Positions 5,331 through 11,400 of a DNA stretch of 11,400 nucleotides are shown here, one piece after another. Both the position numbers and the translations under genes were made by a program. Position 1 is the first letter of the stretch; each line of letters begins with the position of its first letter. The stretch comes from Olsenella_K sp036454645. Lineage in GTDB: Bacteria > Actinomycetota > Coriobacteriia > Coriobacteriales > Atopobiaceae. Where the stretch lies: NCBI GenBank assembly GCA_036454645.1, contig JAZHSQ010000056.1, forward strand, positions 1 to 11,400, written 5' to 3'. A model generated the notes under the pieces. It was not told the origin of the DNA and made no database searches. It saw nothing but the letters and a program-made list of their open reading frames with translations.

Positions 5331-5681
5331 ATGGCGGAGATCGGCGAGGGGCTGCTGGGCAGGCGGCCCTCTTACTCCACGCAGCGGCTCATCCAGGGCA
5401 AGTGGGCGATTCTCATAATGCATCACCTCGAGGACGGGCCGCTGCGCTTCAGCGAGCTTGAGCGACGCATGCCGAAGATGACGCACGCCGCGCTCTCGAA
5501 TCAGCTCAAGGGGCTTACCGGCGAGGGCCTGGTGAGGCGCACGGTGATGGACGGCACGCGCCCTGGCGCGCGCCCCGTCGCGGAGTACTCCCTCACTGAG
5601 ATGGGCGTCCGCTTTGGCCCCGTGCTCGACAGCATCCGGAGCCTCTGCCAGGAGTACATTGATTACCTCGGCTCGCGATGA
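5331..5681 (+). CDS. HxlR-family winged-helix transcriptional regulator
   Basis: The 116-aa product starts at ATG 5331 with GGAGGGGG 5-6 nt upstream. It matches the HxlR/MarR-like winged helix: QGKWAILIMHHLEDGPLRFSELERRMPKM (helices 1-3), THAALSNQLKGLTGEGLV (recognition helix), then a wing VMDGTRPGARPVAEYSLTEMG and a dimerisation helix. The family binds DNA as dimers and typically controls a neighbouring, often divergent, redox or detoxification gene. No such target is adjacent here. The N-terminal Cys common in redox-sensing members is replaced (PSYSTQRLIQGKW), so sensing by that Cys is unlikely. An inverted repeat at 5044-5067 is a candidate autoregulatory site. Confidence 0.9.
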   Translation: MAEIGEGLLGRRPSYSTQRLIQGKWAILIMHHLEDGPLRFSELERRMPKMTHAALSNQLKGLTGEGLVRRTVMDGTRPGARPVAEYSLTEMGVRFGPVLDSIRSLCQEYIDYLGSR

Positions 5682-5753
5682 GGGCGGGCGCGATGGCGCG
5701 GCGCGCGGGCGCGGTCGCTGCGCGGGTGGCGGCCGCGCGCTCCGGTGGCCCCG

Positions 5754-5860
5754 GCATCCCGGGGGCTCCGGCATCCCCGGTGGCCCCTCGCATCCCCGGT
5801 GCCCCTCGCATCCCCGGTGACCCCCGCGCAACCCTGGGGCCCTGGCATCCCCGGTAGCCC
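5754..5860. repeat. degenerate tandem repeat (unit 17-19 bp, core GCATCCCCGGT)
   Basis: The core starts at 5754, 5771, 5790, 5808 and 5845, with variable GGCCCCTC-like links. On the minus strand it encodes an accidental Gly-x-x collagen-like frame, but without a start, ribosome site or stable frame across units. Confidence 0.7.
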
Positions 5861-5868
5861 CCCCGCGA

Positions 5869-6101
5869 TGCAACTTTTACGACGGGATTCTGCTTTTCCG
5901 CAACTTAGGGACGGACTCGAGCGCACCCGTGTCGCCCGTGGGGCGCTCGGCAGCTTGCAGAGGTATGACGATTTGGAGAAATGCCAGTTGGTAGGGGGTG
6001 TCTCGAGAAGGCCCGAGGCGCCACGGCCTCCATTACCGCTGCGGGAGCGTAGGGACCCGTCCTCAAGTTGATGAAATGCACAAGTCGGCGAAAAAAGTTG
6101 C
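5869..6101. repeat. large imperfect palindrome, element C (~233 bp)
   Basis: The outer arms are GCAACTTTTACGACGGG (5870-) and CGGCGAAAAAAGTTGC (6086-6101). The inner arms are TGCTTTTCCGCAACTTAGGG (5891-, followed by ACGG) and CCGTCCTCAAGTTGATG (6057-, followed by AAATGCA). The central block GAGAAATGCCAGTTGG (near 5976) corresponds to the shared centre of B and D. It is the longest and best preserved outer arm pair of the family. Confidence 0.7.
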
Positions 6102-6160
6102 GCTGCCCAGACCGCTGTGCCAGTCAGGCCGGCCCCAACGCAGTCCCGCAGGCGCGGGCG

Positions 6161-6329
6161 TGCAACTTTCCGAGTTATGGACGCCTCTGCCGCCGCTCCG
6201 GTGCCCGCCAGGGGAGTCCGGCTGGCCGTCGTGCGTGTTCGCCTCGAGGAAACCCAGTTGGCGGCCGCGACCTGCTTCTCGTGGGCTTCGCGGTGTGGCC
6301 GGGGGACGTCCATAAGGGGGAAATCTGCA
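6161..6329. repeat. large imperfect palindrome, element D (169 bp)
   Basis: The terminal arms of 23 nt (6161-6183 and 6307-6329) match at 18 positions, including TGCA at each end, TTTCC/GGAAA and TTATGGACG/CGTCCATAA. The centre contains GAGGAAACCCAGTTGGCGG (6246-). It lies 59 bp from element C. Confidence 0.7.
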
Positions 6330-6382
6330 CCCCCCGGACCGGGGAGTTGCGGGGGTGGCCCGAGTCGAAGCGTCCCGGGTGC

Positions 6383-6503
6383 GGGGCCGGCCTGGACACG
6401 GGGCCGGCCTGGACACGGGGCCGGCCTGGGCACGGGGCCGGCCTGGGCACGGGGCCGGCCCGGCTACGGCGGCCGGCCCGGCTGCGGCGGCCGGCCCGGC
6501 TGC
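6383..6503. repeat. 17-18 bp tandem repeat tract downstream of the MBL-fold gene
   Basis: There are five units of GGGGCCGGCCTGGRCAC (starts 6383, 6400, 6417, 6434, 6451; the last is varied) followed by two 18-bp units GGCGGCCGGCCCGGCTGC (6468, 6486). The tract ends 34 bp from the stop codon of the 6538-7680 gene. Unit-number variation between strains would be expected. Confidence 0.85.
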
Positions 6504-6537
6504 GGCGGCGCGAGCCGTCAGGCGCCCGCGTCGCTCA

Positions 6538-7680
6538 CTAGCTCCTCGCGACGACCGGTCCTTCTCGCTCGGAGGTGGCCGTGACGTCCGTGCCGTCGGA
6601 GGTCACCGTCACGGTGCCGCCGGCGCCCGTTCCGAGCACCTGCGCGCCGCTGGCGGCGAGCGCATCGAGGACGCCCTGCGTGGGATGCCCGTAGTCGTTG
6701 TCGATCCCGTACGAGATGACCGCGATTCTGGGAGATAGCTGCGCGGCGAGGGTGGCGTCGGTCCCGGTGTCGCTGCCGTGGTGTGCGACCTTGAGCACGT
6801 CCACGTGCTCGCGCGCGTCCGCGCGGATCTCGTCCGCGGGGGCGTCGCCGGTGAAGAGGAACGAGGTCGAGCCGAAGCGCACGCGGATCACCAGGGAGTA
6901 GTCGTTGAGGTCCTCCGAGCTCAGCGAGTCGGAGGGGCCGAGGATCTGGACGTCGTAACTCGCAGTCCCGGGCGCGACGCTGTCCTTGCCGCGGCTGCCT
7001 GCGCGGATGGTGAGCCCCTTGTCCTCGACGGCGTCGAGGAACGCTTCGAAGGTCCTGGTGTTTGCGGCGACGGCGGGCGCCCACACCTCGCCGACGTCGA
7101 AGTCGCGCAAGACTTCGGCCATGCCGCCGATGTGGTCGGCGTGCGGATGGGTGGCGACAAGGTAGTCGATGCGCGTCCTGCCGAGGTCGCGGATCGAGCG
7201 GACGACCGCGGGGCCGGCGTCCTGCGTGCCGGCGTCGATCAGCATGAGCTTGCCGTCGGGAAGCTCCACGAGCTCGGAGTCCCCCTGCCCGACGTCGAGG
7301 AAGCGCACCGTGAGCGTGCCTTCGGGAGGAGCGTTCGCGGCTTGCGTGCCCAGGGCCTGGCTGCCGTCGGTGTCTGCGCCGGCCGCCTGGGGACGGCCGG
7401 CGTCCGCGGAGTCCTGCTGCGACTGGCCTGCCTGCTCCTGTTGGCCTGCCTGCTCCTGTTGGCCCGCCTGCTCCTGTTGGCCCGCCTGGTCTGGACGGCC
7501 TGCCTGCTGCGACTGGCCCGCCTGCTCCGGCTGCTCCGCCTGCGTCTGCTGGGGCACGGCGCCGCCGCCCGTGCCGACCGCGGCGCCGCCTGCGCCCACG
7601 ACCCCCACGAGCACGAGAAGCGCGAGCGTCACGAGGGCGACCCACAGCCTTCGGCGGATTTGTTTCTTGGTGCGTCGCAT
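6538..7680 (-). CDS. membrane-anchored ComEC/Rec2-like metallo-beta-lactamase-fold hydrolase
   Basis: A 380-aa protein from ATG 7680, with GGGGG about 10 nt upstream. It has a basic N-terminus, one membrane segment (about 13-35), and an extracytoplasmic low-complexity Gln/Ala/Gly linker (about 43-118) with QEQAGQ-type hexapeptide repeats encoded by 18-bp tandem DNA. The MBL-fold domain starts near 122: LDVGQGDSELVELPDGKLMLIDAG is the ComEC-type opening, followed by THPHADHIGG (metal ligands near 178-183), FTGDAPADE, and VAHHGSDTGT. Stand-alone ComEC C-terminal-like domains are thought to be nucleases or phosphodiesterases acting outside the membrane; the substrate here is unknown. It lacks the ComEC channel, so it is not ComEC itself. 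It appears monocistronic, with TATAAT at 7768-7763 as a likely -10. The linker repeat number may vary. Confidence 0.85.
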   Translation of the reverse strand: MRRTKKQIRRRLWVALVTLALLVLVGVVGAGGAAVGTGGGAVPQQTQAEQPEQAGQSQQAGRPDQAGQQEQAGQQEQAGQQEQAGQSQQDSADAGRPQAAGADTDGSQALGTQAANAPPEGTLTVRFLDVGQGDSELVELPDGKLMLIDAGTQDAGPAVVRSIRDLGRTRIDYLVATHPHADHIGGMAEVLRDFDVGEVWAPAVAANTRTFEAFLDAVEDKGLTIRAGSRGKDSVAPGTASYDVQILGPSDSLSSEDLNDYSLVIRVRFGSTSFLFTGDAPADEIRADAREHVDVLKVAHHGSDTGTDATLAAQLSPRIAVISYGIDNDYGHPTQGVLDALAASGAQVLGTGAGGTVTVTSDGTDVTATSEREGPVVARS

Positions 7681-7762
7681 ACCAGGCGTCCCCCTGCCGC
7701 GGCCGCGCGAGGCAGTCCCGGCCGGCTGCCGCGACGGCCCTATCGAGTGAAAGCTTCTGGCA

Positions 7763-7768
7763 ATTATA
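7763..7768 (-). promoter_or_regulatory. -10 box for the MBL-fold gene
   Basis: A perfect TATAAT on the minus strand, about 83 nt before the start codon, inside the near-palindrome GCAATTATATTGC. No -35 with 17-nt spacing is evident. Confidence 0.4.
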
Positions 7769-7845
7769 TTGCGGCCTGTCGCATGCAAGGGAGCCGCCGG
7801 GTTTCGCCCGCACGGGCACGTCGGGTCCTGGACGGGCGTCGCCTG

Positions 7846-7905
7846 CTAGGGCACATGTATCACGCGCGCGGGGACGCCCGCGACGAGCGCGTGCCGGGGC
7901 GCCCC
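7846..7905 (-). pseudogene. C-terminal remnant of a hexapeptide-repeat acetyltransferase
   Basis: One frame reads RGAPRHALVAGVPARVIHVP and then TAG (7848-7846). This is close to the conserved C-terminus of left-handed beta-helix acetyltransferases (maltose/serine O-acetyltransferase type, with A-x-V-A-G-x-P-A-x-V-I). Upstream, the GC-rich frame breaks off into AT-rich promoter-like sequence, so only about 20 codons survive. It indicates a deletion or a recombination end in this gap. Confidence 0.5.
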
Positions 7906-7924
7906 TCTAGACCACGGCCCCGAT

Positions 7925-8063
7925 GTTGTGAAGAACAGAAGCAGATGAAGGGTGAGGAAAAAATAATCGCGGTTATCAATTAACTTAATTAAAGCAAGAC
8001 ACAAGTGCAATAAGTCTGTCGTTCGAACGGCAGATTTAACGTATTGGAAGGAAAATATCGAGA
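7925..8063 (+). promoter_or_regulatory. AT-rich promoter region of ccdA-tlpA with an 18-bp palindrome
   Basis: A sharp AT-rich island before the CcdA-TlpA start. It contains ATAATCGCGGTTAT (near-palindrome, about 7964-7977), TTAATTAA, and CTGTCGTTCGAACGGCAG at 8016-8033, a palindrome with one mismatched pair that is a good operator candidate. GGAAGG (8045-8050) is the likely ribosome site, rather far (about 13 nt) from ATG 8064. Exact -35/-10 boxes are not clear. Confidence 0.4.
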
Positions 8064-9233
8064 ATGCCTCCTTTCGTCGCTGCAATCGGTGCGGGTATCA
8101 TGTCCTTCTTCTCGCCCTGCGTCCTGCCCCTGATCCCGGTGTATGCCGGAGTACTTACGACGGACGCCGCGGGACAGCTTTCCCTTGGCAGGCGCTGTGC
8201 GAACACCATAGCCTTCGTGCTGGGCATTTCGTGCATCTTCGTCGTGATGGGCGCGGGCGCGGCCACCCTGGGGTCGTTCGCGTACAGCCCCGCGGTCGCG
8301 ATAGTGCTCGGCGCCCTGATCGTCTTCTTCGGCCTGCTCCTGACTGGCGTCATCAAGGTCCCCGCCCTCCAGAAGGACCTGCGAAGCGGCGCCCTCGGAA
8401 AGATCCAGGTGAAGGGCGTGGTCGGCGCCTTCCTGCTGGGCGTCGCCTTCTCCTTCGGCTGGACCCCCTGCGTCGGCCCCATCCTGGGCAGCATCCTCGC
8501 CCTGGCCGCCGACCAGGCGCTCGCGCTCCAAGGCGCGCTCCTCCTGCTCGCCTATGCGCTCGGGCTCTGCGTCCCCTTCGTGGTGATCACCCTGGCTTCT
8601 GGCGCCGCGTTCGCGCACATCCGCAAGCTCAACAAGTACCTTCCTGCGGTGCAGCGCATAGGCGGGGTGCTCATCGCGGCCATGGGCGTGTGGATGATCG
8701 TCACGCAGGCGGCCGCCCTCGAGGCGTCGACGAGGGAGGCGCCGTTCGGCGACCTCGTGTCGCAGGCGCAGGGCGTCCAGGCCGGAGACGCGGACGCGTC
8801 CGGCGTCTCCACGGCGTGGAAGAACGTCGTCCTGACAGACCTGGACGGCAACGCCCACAGGCTGTCCGAGTACGAGGGCGAGCCCCTGTACTTCGAGTTC
8901 TGGGGTAGCTGGTGCAGCTCGTGCGTCGCCGACCTGGGACAGCTCGAGCAGGTCTACCAGGAGCACAGCGAGAGGGGAGACGTCCAGGTCACCTCGATCG
9001 TGATTCCGGACCAGAACGGCGAGAGGAGCCAGGAGGACTTCGTCGCCTGGGCTCGAGAGAACGACGTCACCGTGCCGGTCCTCATGGACACCAACGGGTC
9101 CCTGGCCCGATACATCGGCGTCACCGGCTTCCCCACCTCGGTGTTCGTGGGAAGTGACGGGAGCATCCAGAGGATTCGCGTCGGCGCGGTCGACGTGAGC
9201 GAGCTCGAGCAGATGCTGGGCGAGCTCTCCTAA
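8064..9233 (+). CDS. CcdA-TlpA fusion: membrane thiol-electron transporter with a thioredoxin-like domain
   Basis: In this 389-aa fusion, residues 1-215 are a six-helix CcdA/DsbD-beta domain with the paired redox cysteines in FFSPCVLP (Cys19) and WTPCVGP (Cys136). These shuttle electrons from cytosolic thioredoxin across the membrane. After an Ala/Gln linker, residues about 250-389 form a TlpA/ResA-like thioredoxin fold on the outer face, with WCSSC (Cys284, Cys287) and the cis-proline in GFPTS (Pro357). The fusion places donor and acceptor in one chain and would keep extracytoplasmic thiols, such as cytochrome c apoproteins or oxidised lipoproteins, reduced. The start ATG 8064 gives the usual short N-terminus before the first helix. 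The next gene, a Tat lipoprotein with several cysteines, is a possible client and probable operon partner. Confidence 0.93.
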   Translation: MPPFVAAIGAGIMSFFSPCVLPLIPVYAGVLTTDAAGQLSLGRRCANTIAFVLGISCIFVVMGAGAATLGSFAYSPAVAIVLGALIVFFGLLLTGVIKVPALQKDLRSGALGKIQVKGVVGAFLLGVAFSFGWTPCVGPILGSILALAADQALALQGALLLLAYALGLCVPFVVITLASGAAFAHIRKLNKYLPAVQRIGGVLIAAMGVWMIVTQAAALEASTREAPFGDLVSQAQGVQAGDADASGVSTAWKNVVLTDLDGNAHRLSEYEGEPLYFEFWGSWCSSCVADLGQLEQVYQEHSERGDVQVTSIVIPDQNGERSQEDFVAWARENDVTVPVLMDTNGSLARYIGVTGFPTSVFVGSDGSIQRIRVGAVDVSELEQMLGELS

Positions 9234-9377
9234 GGGAAGGGGCCGCATCACGGACCGTGCGCCAGCTGTTGCGCCAAGGGACCGGGCACCAGGGGTCCCA
9301 TGCGGCCGAACGGATCGTCACCAAGGGCCCGGGGTCCTAGGAGCCCGGAAGCCATAGGGAGAAAGGGAGTAAAGAGT
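9234..9377 (+). other. structured spacer between ccdA-tlpA and the transglutaminase gene
   Basis: GGCCGCAT (9241-9248) pairs with ATGCGGCC (9300-9307) and encloses GGGACC/GGTCCC (9278-9299). A second near-palindrome, CCCGGGGTCCTAGGAGCCCGG, sits near 9329-9349. It could be a processing or attenuation structure between co-transcribed genes. Confidence 0.3.
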
Positions 9378-10499
9378 ATGAAGAACGTTACGAGAAGAGA
9401 TGCGATCAAGCTGTTCGGCTTCGTCGGGACCTCCGCCGTCACCGTCGCTGCGATGAGCGGCTGCTCCGGCTCGAACGCTGGCAAGGAGGGCTCCTCCAAC
9501 GAGTCCGCGGCGCCTGCGTCCTCGGCGAGCCAGGGCCAGGCGGCCGCCAAGGCCGACGTCAAGACCACGGCCGGGACCGTCACCGCCAACGTCGACCTCA
9601 CCCAGTACGAGGCTGGCAAGGTGGTCAGGCTGTGGCTCAACGTGCCGCAGGACTACGAGTACCAGAAGGTGGGCGACGTGAAGTTTGACGCCCCCGGCGC
9701 AGAGACGGCGCAGGTCAACACTGACGATGACGGCAACCAGATGCTCTACGCGGAGTGGGGAGCCGACGCCGACCCCTCGACGCGCACCTGCAGCCTCTCC
9801 TTCCACGTGAACCGCGAGGAGTGCGTCCGCCCCGAGCTCGTCGAGAGCGGTGACGTCCCCGACGACTTCAAGCCCTATCTCGAGGGCTCGACGCTCGTGC
9901 CGGTCAACCAGCAGGTCATCGACGCCGCCAACCAGATCGTGGGCGACAAGAACACGGTGCTCGACAAGGCCAAGGCGATCTACGACTGGATCGTCGCGAA
10001 CATGAACCGCGACGAGAGCGTGCAGGGCTGTGGCCAGGGCGACGTGTGCGCGCTTCTCTCCACCAGGTCCGGAAAGTGCACTGACATCAACTCCGTGTTC
10101 GTGGGCCTCTGCCGTGCCGTCGACATCCCCGCCCGAGAGCTGTTCGGCGTCCGCATGAACGCCGATGACGTCACGACGGCGCAGCACTGCTGGGCCGAGT
10201 TCTACCTTCCCGGGACCGGCTGGGTCTCGGCCGACCCCGCTGACGTCCTCAAGGCGGTGCTCAAGAACAACTGGAGCAAGGATCAGCAGGAGACCAAGGA
10301 CAAGGCCGACTACTACTGGGGAGGCCTCGACTCCGAGCGCGTCCAGCTCTCCTTCGGCCGAGAGGTGACGCTCAGCCCCGCACAGGACGGTCCCGCGCTC
10401 AACTACTTCGGCTATCCCTACGCCGAGGTCGGTGGCGACGCCCTCGACTACTACGACCCGAAGAACTTCGTCTACACCATATCCTTCGCCAAGGACTAG
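9378..10499 (+). CDS. Tat-type lipoprotein with a transglutaminase-like (cysteine protease fold) domain
   Basis: A 373-aa product from ATG 9378, with GGGAG 8 nt upstream; an in-frame extension to 9300 lacks a signal-like sequence. The N-terminus has TRRDAIKLFGF, a twin-arginine motif, a short hydrophobic core and a lipobox MSGC with Cys29. A Ser/Ala-rich tether reaches to about 60, then a beta domain to about 170. The transglutaminase core follows: TRSGKCTDINSVFVGLCRAVDIPAR with nucleophile Cys234, QHCWAEFYLPGTGWV with His270, and SADPAD with Asp286. Bacterial members mostly act as proteases or peptide amidases on surface proteins. The exported enzyme depends on a reduced Cys234, and CcdA-TlpA lies directly upstream, so thiol maintenance is a plausible link (inference). 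A terminator hairpin follows. Confidence 0.88.
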   Translation: MKNVTRRDAIKLFGFVGTSAVTVAAMSGCSGSNAGKEGSSNESAAPASSASQGQAAAKADVKTTAGTVTANVDLTQYEAGKVVRLWLNVPQDYEYQKVGDVKFDAPGAETAQVNTDDDGNQMLYAEWGADADPSTRTCSLSFHVNREECVRPELVESGDVPDDFKPYLEGSTLVPVNQQVIDAANQIVGDKNTVLDKAKAIYDWIVANMNRDESVQGCGQGDVCALLSTRSGKCTDINSVFVGLCRAVDIPARELFGVRMNADDVTTAQHCWAEFYLPGTGWVSADPADVLKAVLKNNWSKDQQETKDKADYYWGGLDSERVQLSFGREVTLSPAQDGPALNYFGYPYAEVGGDALDYYDPKNFVYTISFAKD

Positions 10500-10534
10500 C
10501 TGGGTAGCCCGCGTGTTGCGAGCTTAGGCCTCCT

Positions 10535-10581
10535 AACAGCCCCTACTCCGGGGACCTTACGGTTCTGGAGTGGGGGCTGTT
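10535..10581. terminator. strong hairpin terminator between convergent genes
   Basis: AACAGCCCCTACTCC (10535-10549) pairs with GGAGTGGGGGCTGTT (10567-10581), a 15-bp stem with one G-U wobble and a 17-nt loop. It sits between the ends of the transglutaminase gene and the converging hydrolase gene. There is no long U-tract on either strand, but the placement suits bidirectional termination. Confidence 0.7.
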
Positions 10582-10601
10582 CTCGTAACGGGACCCGGTA
10601 C

Positions 10602-11400
10602 CTACAGGCTCCTCTCGAAGAACTCCTCGAGCCGGTCGAAGGGGATGGCGTCGCGGTTGTCGTAGAGGTCCACGTGGCTGGCGCCCGGGACGATCACGAG
10701 CTCCTTGTTGTCACCCCTGAGCTGCGCGAACGCGCCCTCGCTGAAGTAGCGCGAGTGCGCCTTCTCGCCATGGACGAGAAGGACCGGGGCGTCGATCTCG
10801 CCCGCCATCGCGAGGAGGGGCTGGTTCATGAAGGAGGCCGTGCCAGTCACGTTCCAGCCGTCGGTGGAGTTGCCCGAGCGCTCGTGGTAGCCGCGCGGCG
10901 TCTTGTAGTAGTCGTGGTAGTCGCGCACGAACTGGGGCGCGTCGTCCGGCAGGGGGTCGACGACGCCGCCGGCGCGCAGGTACGTTCCGGCCTCGTAGTC
11001 GGCCGTGCGCTGGGCGGCCCAGGCGCGCCGCTGCTCGTCGCGGGCCTCCTTGCTGTCGGCGGCGCCGAAGTAGCCCTCGCGGGTCACGCGCGACATGTCG
11101 TACATGGTCATGGCCGCGGTCGCCCGGATGCGCGGGTCGAGGGCGGCGGCGTTGATCGCCATGCCGCCGAAGCCGCAGATGCCGATGATCCCGATGCGCC
11201 CTGGGTCCACGTCGTCGCGGCAGCTCAGGTAGTCGACGGCGGCGCAGAAGTCCTCGGTGTTGATGTCGGGGGAGGCCACGCGGCGGGGCTGGCCCGAGCT
11301 CTCGCCGGTGAACGACGGGTCGAACGCGATGGCGAGGAAGCCGCGCGCCGCCATCTCCTGCGCGTACAGGCCGCTGGCCTGCTCCTTCACCGCGCCGAAC
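10602..11400 (-). CDS. alpha/beta hydrolase (dienelactone-hydrolase-like), N-terminus beyond the window
   Basis: The frame is open to the window edge and reads FGAVKEQASGLYAQEMAARGFLAIAFDPSF-type sequence, matching the early strand and helix of a common bacterial alpha/beta hydrolase group, so the true start lies outside (GTG 11390 is internal). Visible parts: FDPSFTGESSG; SPDINTEDFCAAVDYL; the nucleophile elbow GIIGICGFGGMA, a G-x-C-x-G motif with Cys in place of Ser as in dienelactone hydrolases; a helical lid with many Tyr/Asp residues; DAPVLLVHGEKAHSRYFSE with the likely acid; and PGASHVDLYD with the catalytic His near the C-terminus. It is a cytosolic enzyme of unknown substrate. The terminator at 10535-10581 follows it. 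Confidence 0.88.
   Translation of the reverse strand, partial: FGAVKEQASGLYAQEMAARGFLAIAFDPSFTGESSGQPRRVASPDINTEDFCAAVDYLSCRDDVDPGRIGIIGICGFGGMAINAAALDPRIRATAAMTMYDMSRVTREGYFGAADSKEARDEQRRAWAAQRTADYEAGTYLRAGGVVDPLPDDAPQFVRDYHDYYKTPRGYHERSGNSTDGWNVTGTASFMNQPLLAMAGEIDAPVLLVHGEKAHSRYFSEGAFAQLRGDNKELVIVPGASHVDLYDNRDAIPFDRLEEFFERSL

Noticed and set aside
5663..6433. Collagen-like Gly-x-y protein on the minus strand
   Set aside because: The Gly periodicity comes from the 17-19 bp tandem tract, breaks within a few units, and the frame crosses element C with no ribosome site.
6778..7983. 401-aa plus-strand frame
   Set aside because: It is antisense to the MBL-fold gene with its catalytic motifs; the Leu/Ala-rich repeats are the complement of the Gln/Ala linker.
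7989..9251. 420-aa minus-strand frame
   Set aside because: It is antisense to CcdA-TlpA, which has all expected cysteine motifs; the minus frame shows no recognisable domain.
9318..10187. 289-aa minus-strand frame over the transglutaminase gene
   Set aside because: The plus strand encodes a complete Tat lipoprotein with catalytic triad; the minus frame is its shadow.

Overview
The window looks like an accessory region of a high-GC Gram-positive chromosome, most likely a Coriobacteriia actinobacterium (Olsenella/Atopobium type). This is inferred from the GC-rich coding style, frequent GTG/TTG starts, strong GGAGG-like ribosome sites, a CcdA-TlpA fusion, and a Tat-type lipoprotein; no rRNA or tRNA is present to confirm it.

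Left third (1-1840): a minus-strand array of phage/polymorphic-toxin debris. Three modules, each made of a 5'-truncated toxin C-terminus plus a small immunity-like gene, are separated by a 36-bp palindromic repeat (698-733, 1012-1047, 1542-1577). A fourth, partial copy (1-27) sits where a small-terminase-like gene is cut. The left two modules are visibly AT-richer than the rest. The fourth repeat is followed 3 bp later by a 257-bp imperfect palindrome (element A).

Middle (2005-5681): an adaptation module of type II CRISPR character (cas1-cas2, overlapping by 10 bp) with no cas9, csn2 or CRISPR array in the window. It converges on an ACT-domain gene and a thpR (2'-5' RNA ligase family) gene that is frameshifted by a visible 13-bp tandem duplication. 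A long non-coding stretch with palindromic element B and direct repeats then leads to an HxlR-type regulator.

Repeat-rich gap (5682-6537): two tandem-repeat tracts flank two more palindromic elements (C and D) of the same family as B, and more distantly A. No gene is supported here.

Right half (6538-11400): a membrane-anchored extracytoplasmic ComEC-like metallo-beta-lactamase protein (minus); a gap holding the decayed tail of a hexapeptide acetyltransferase and an AT-rich promoter region; a CcdA-TlpA thiol-redox fusion followed by a Tat lipoprotein with a transglutaminase domain (plus); a strong bidirectional terminator; and a converging alpha/beta hydrolase with a GxCxG nucleophile motif that runs off the window end.

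The most unusual material is the palindrome-delimited toxin/immunity array beside an orphan cas1-cas2, and the repeated large palindromes occupying nearly every intergenic gap in the left and middle of the window.
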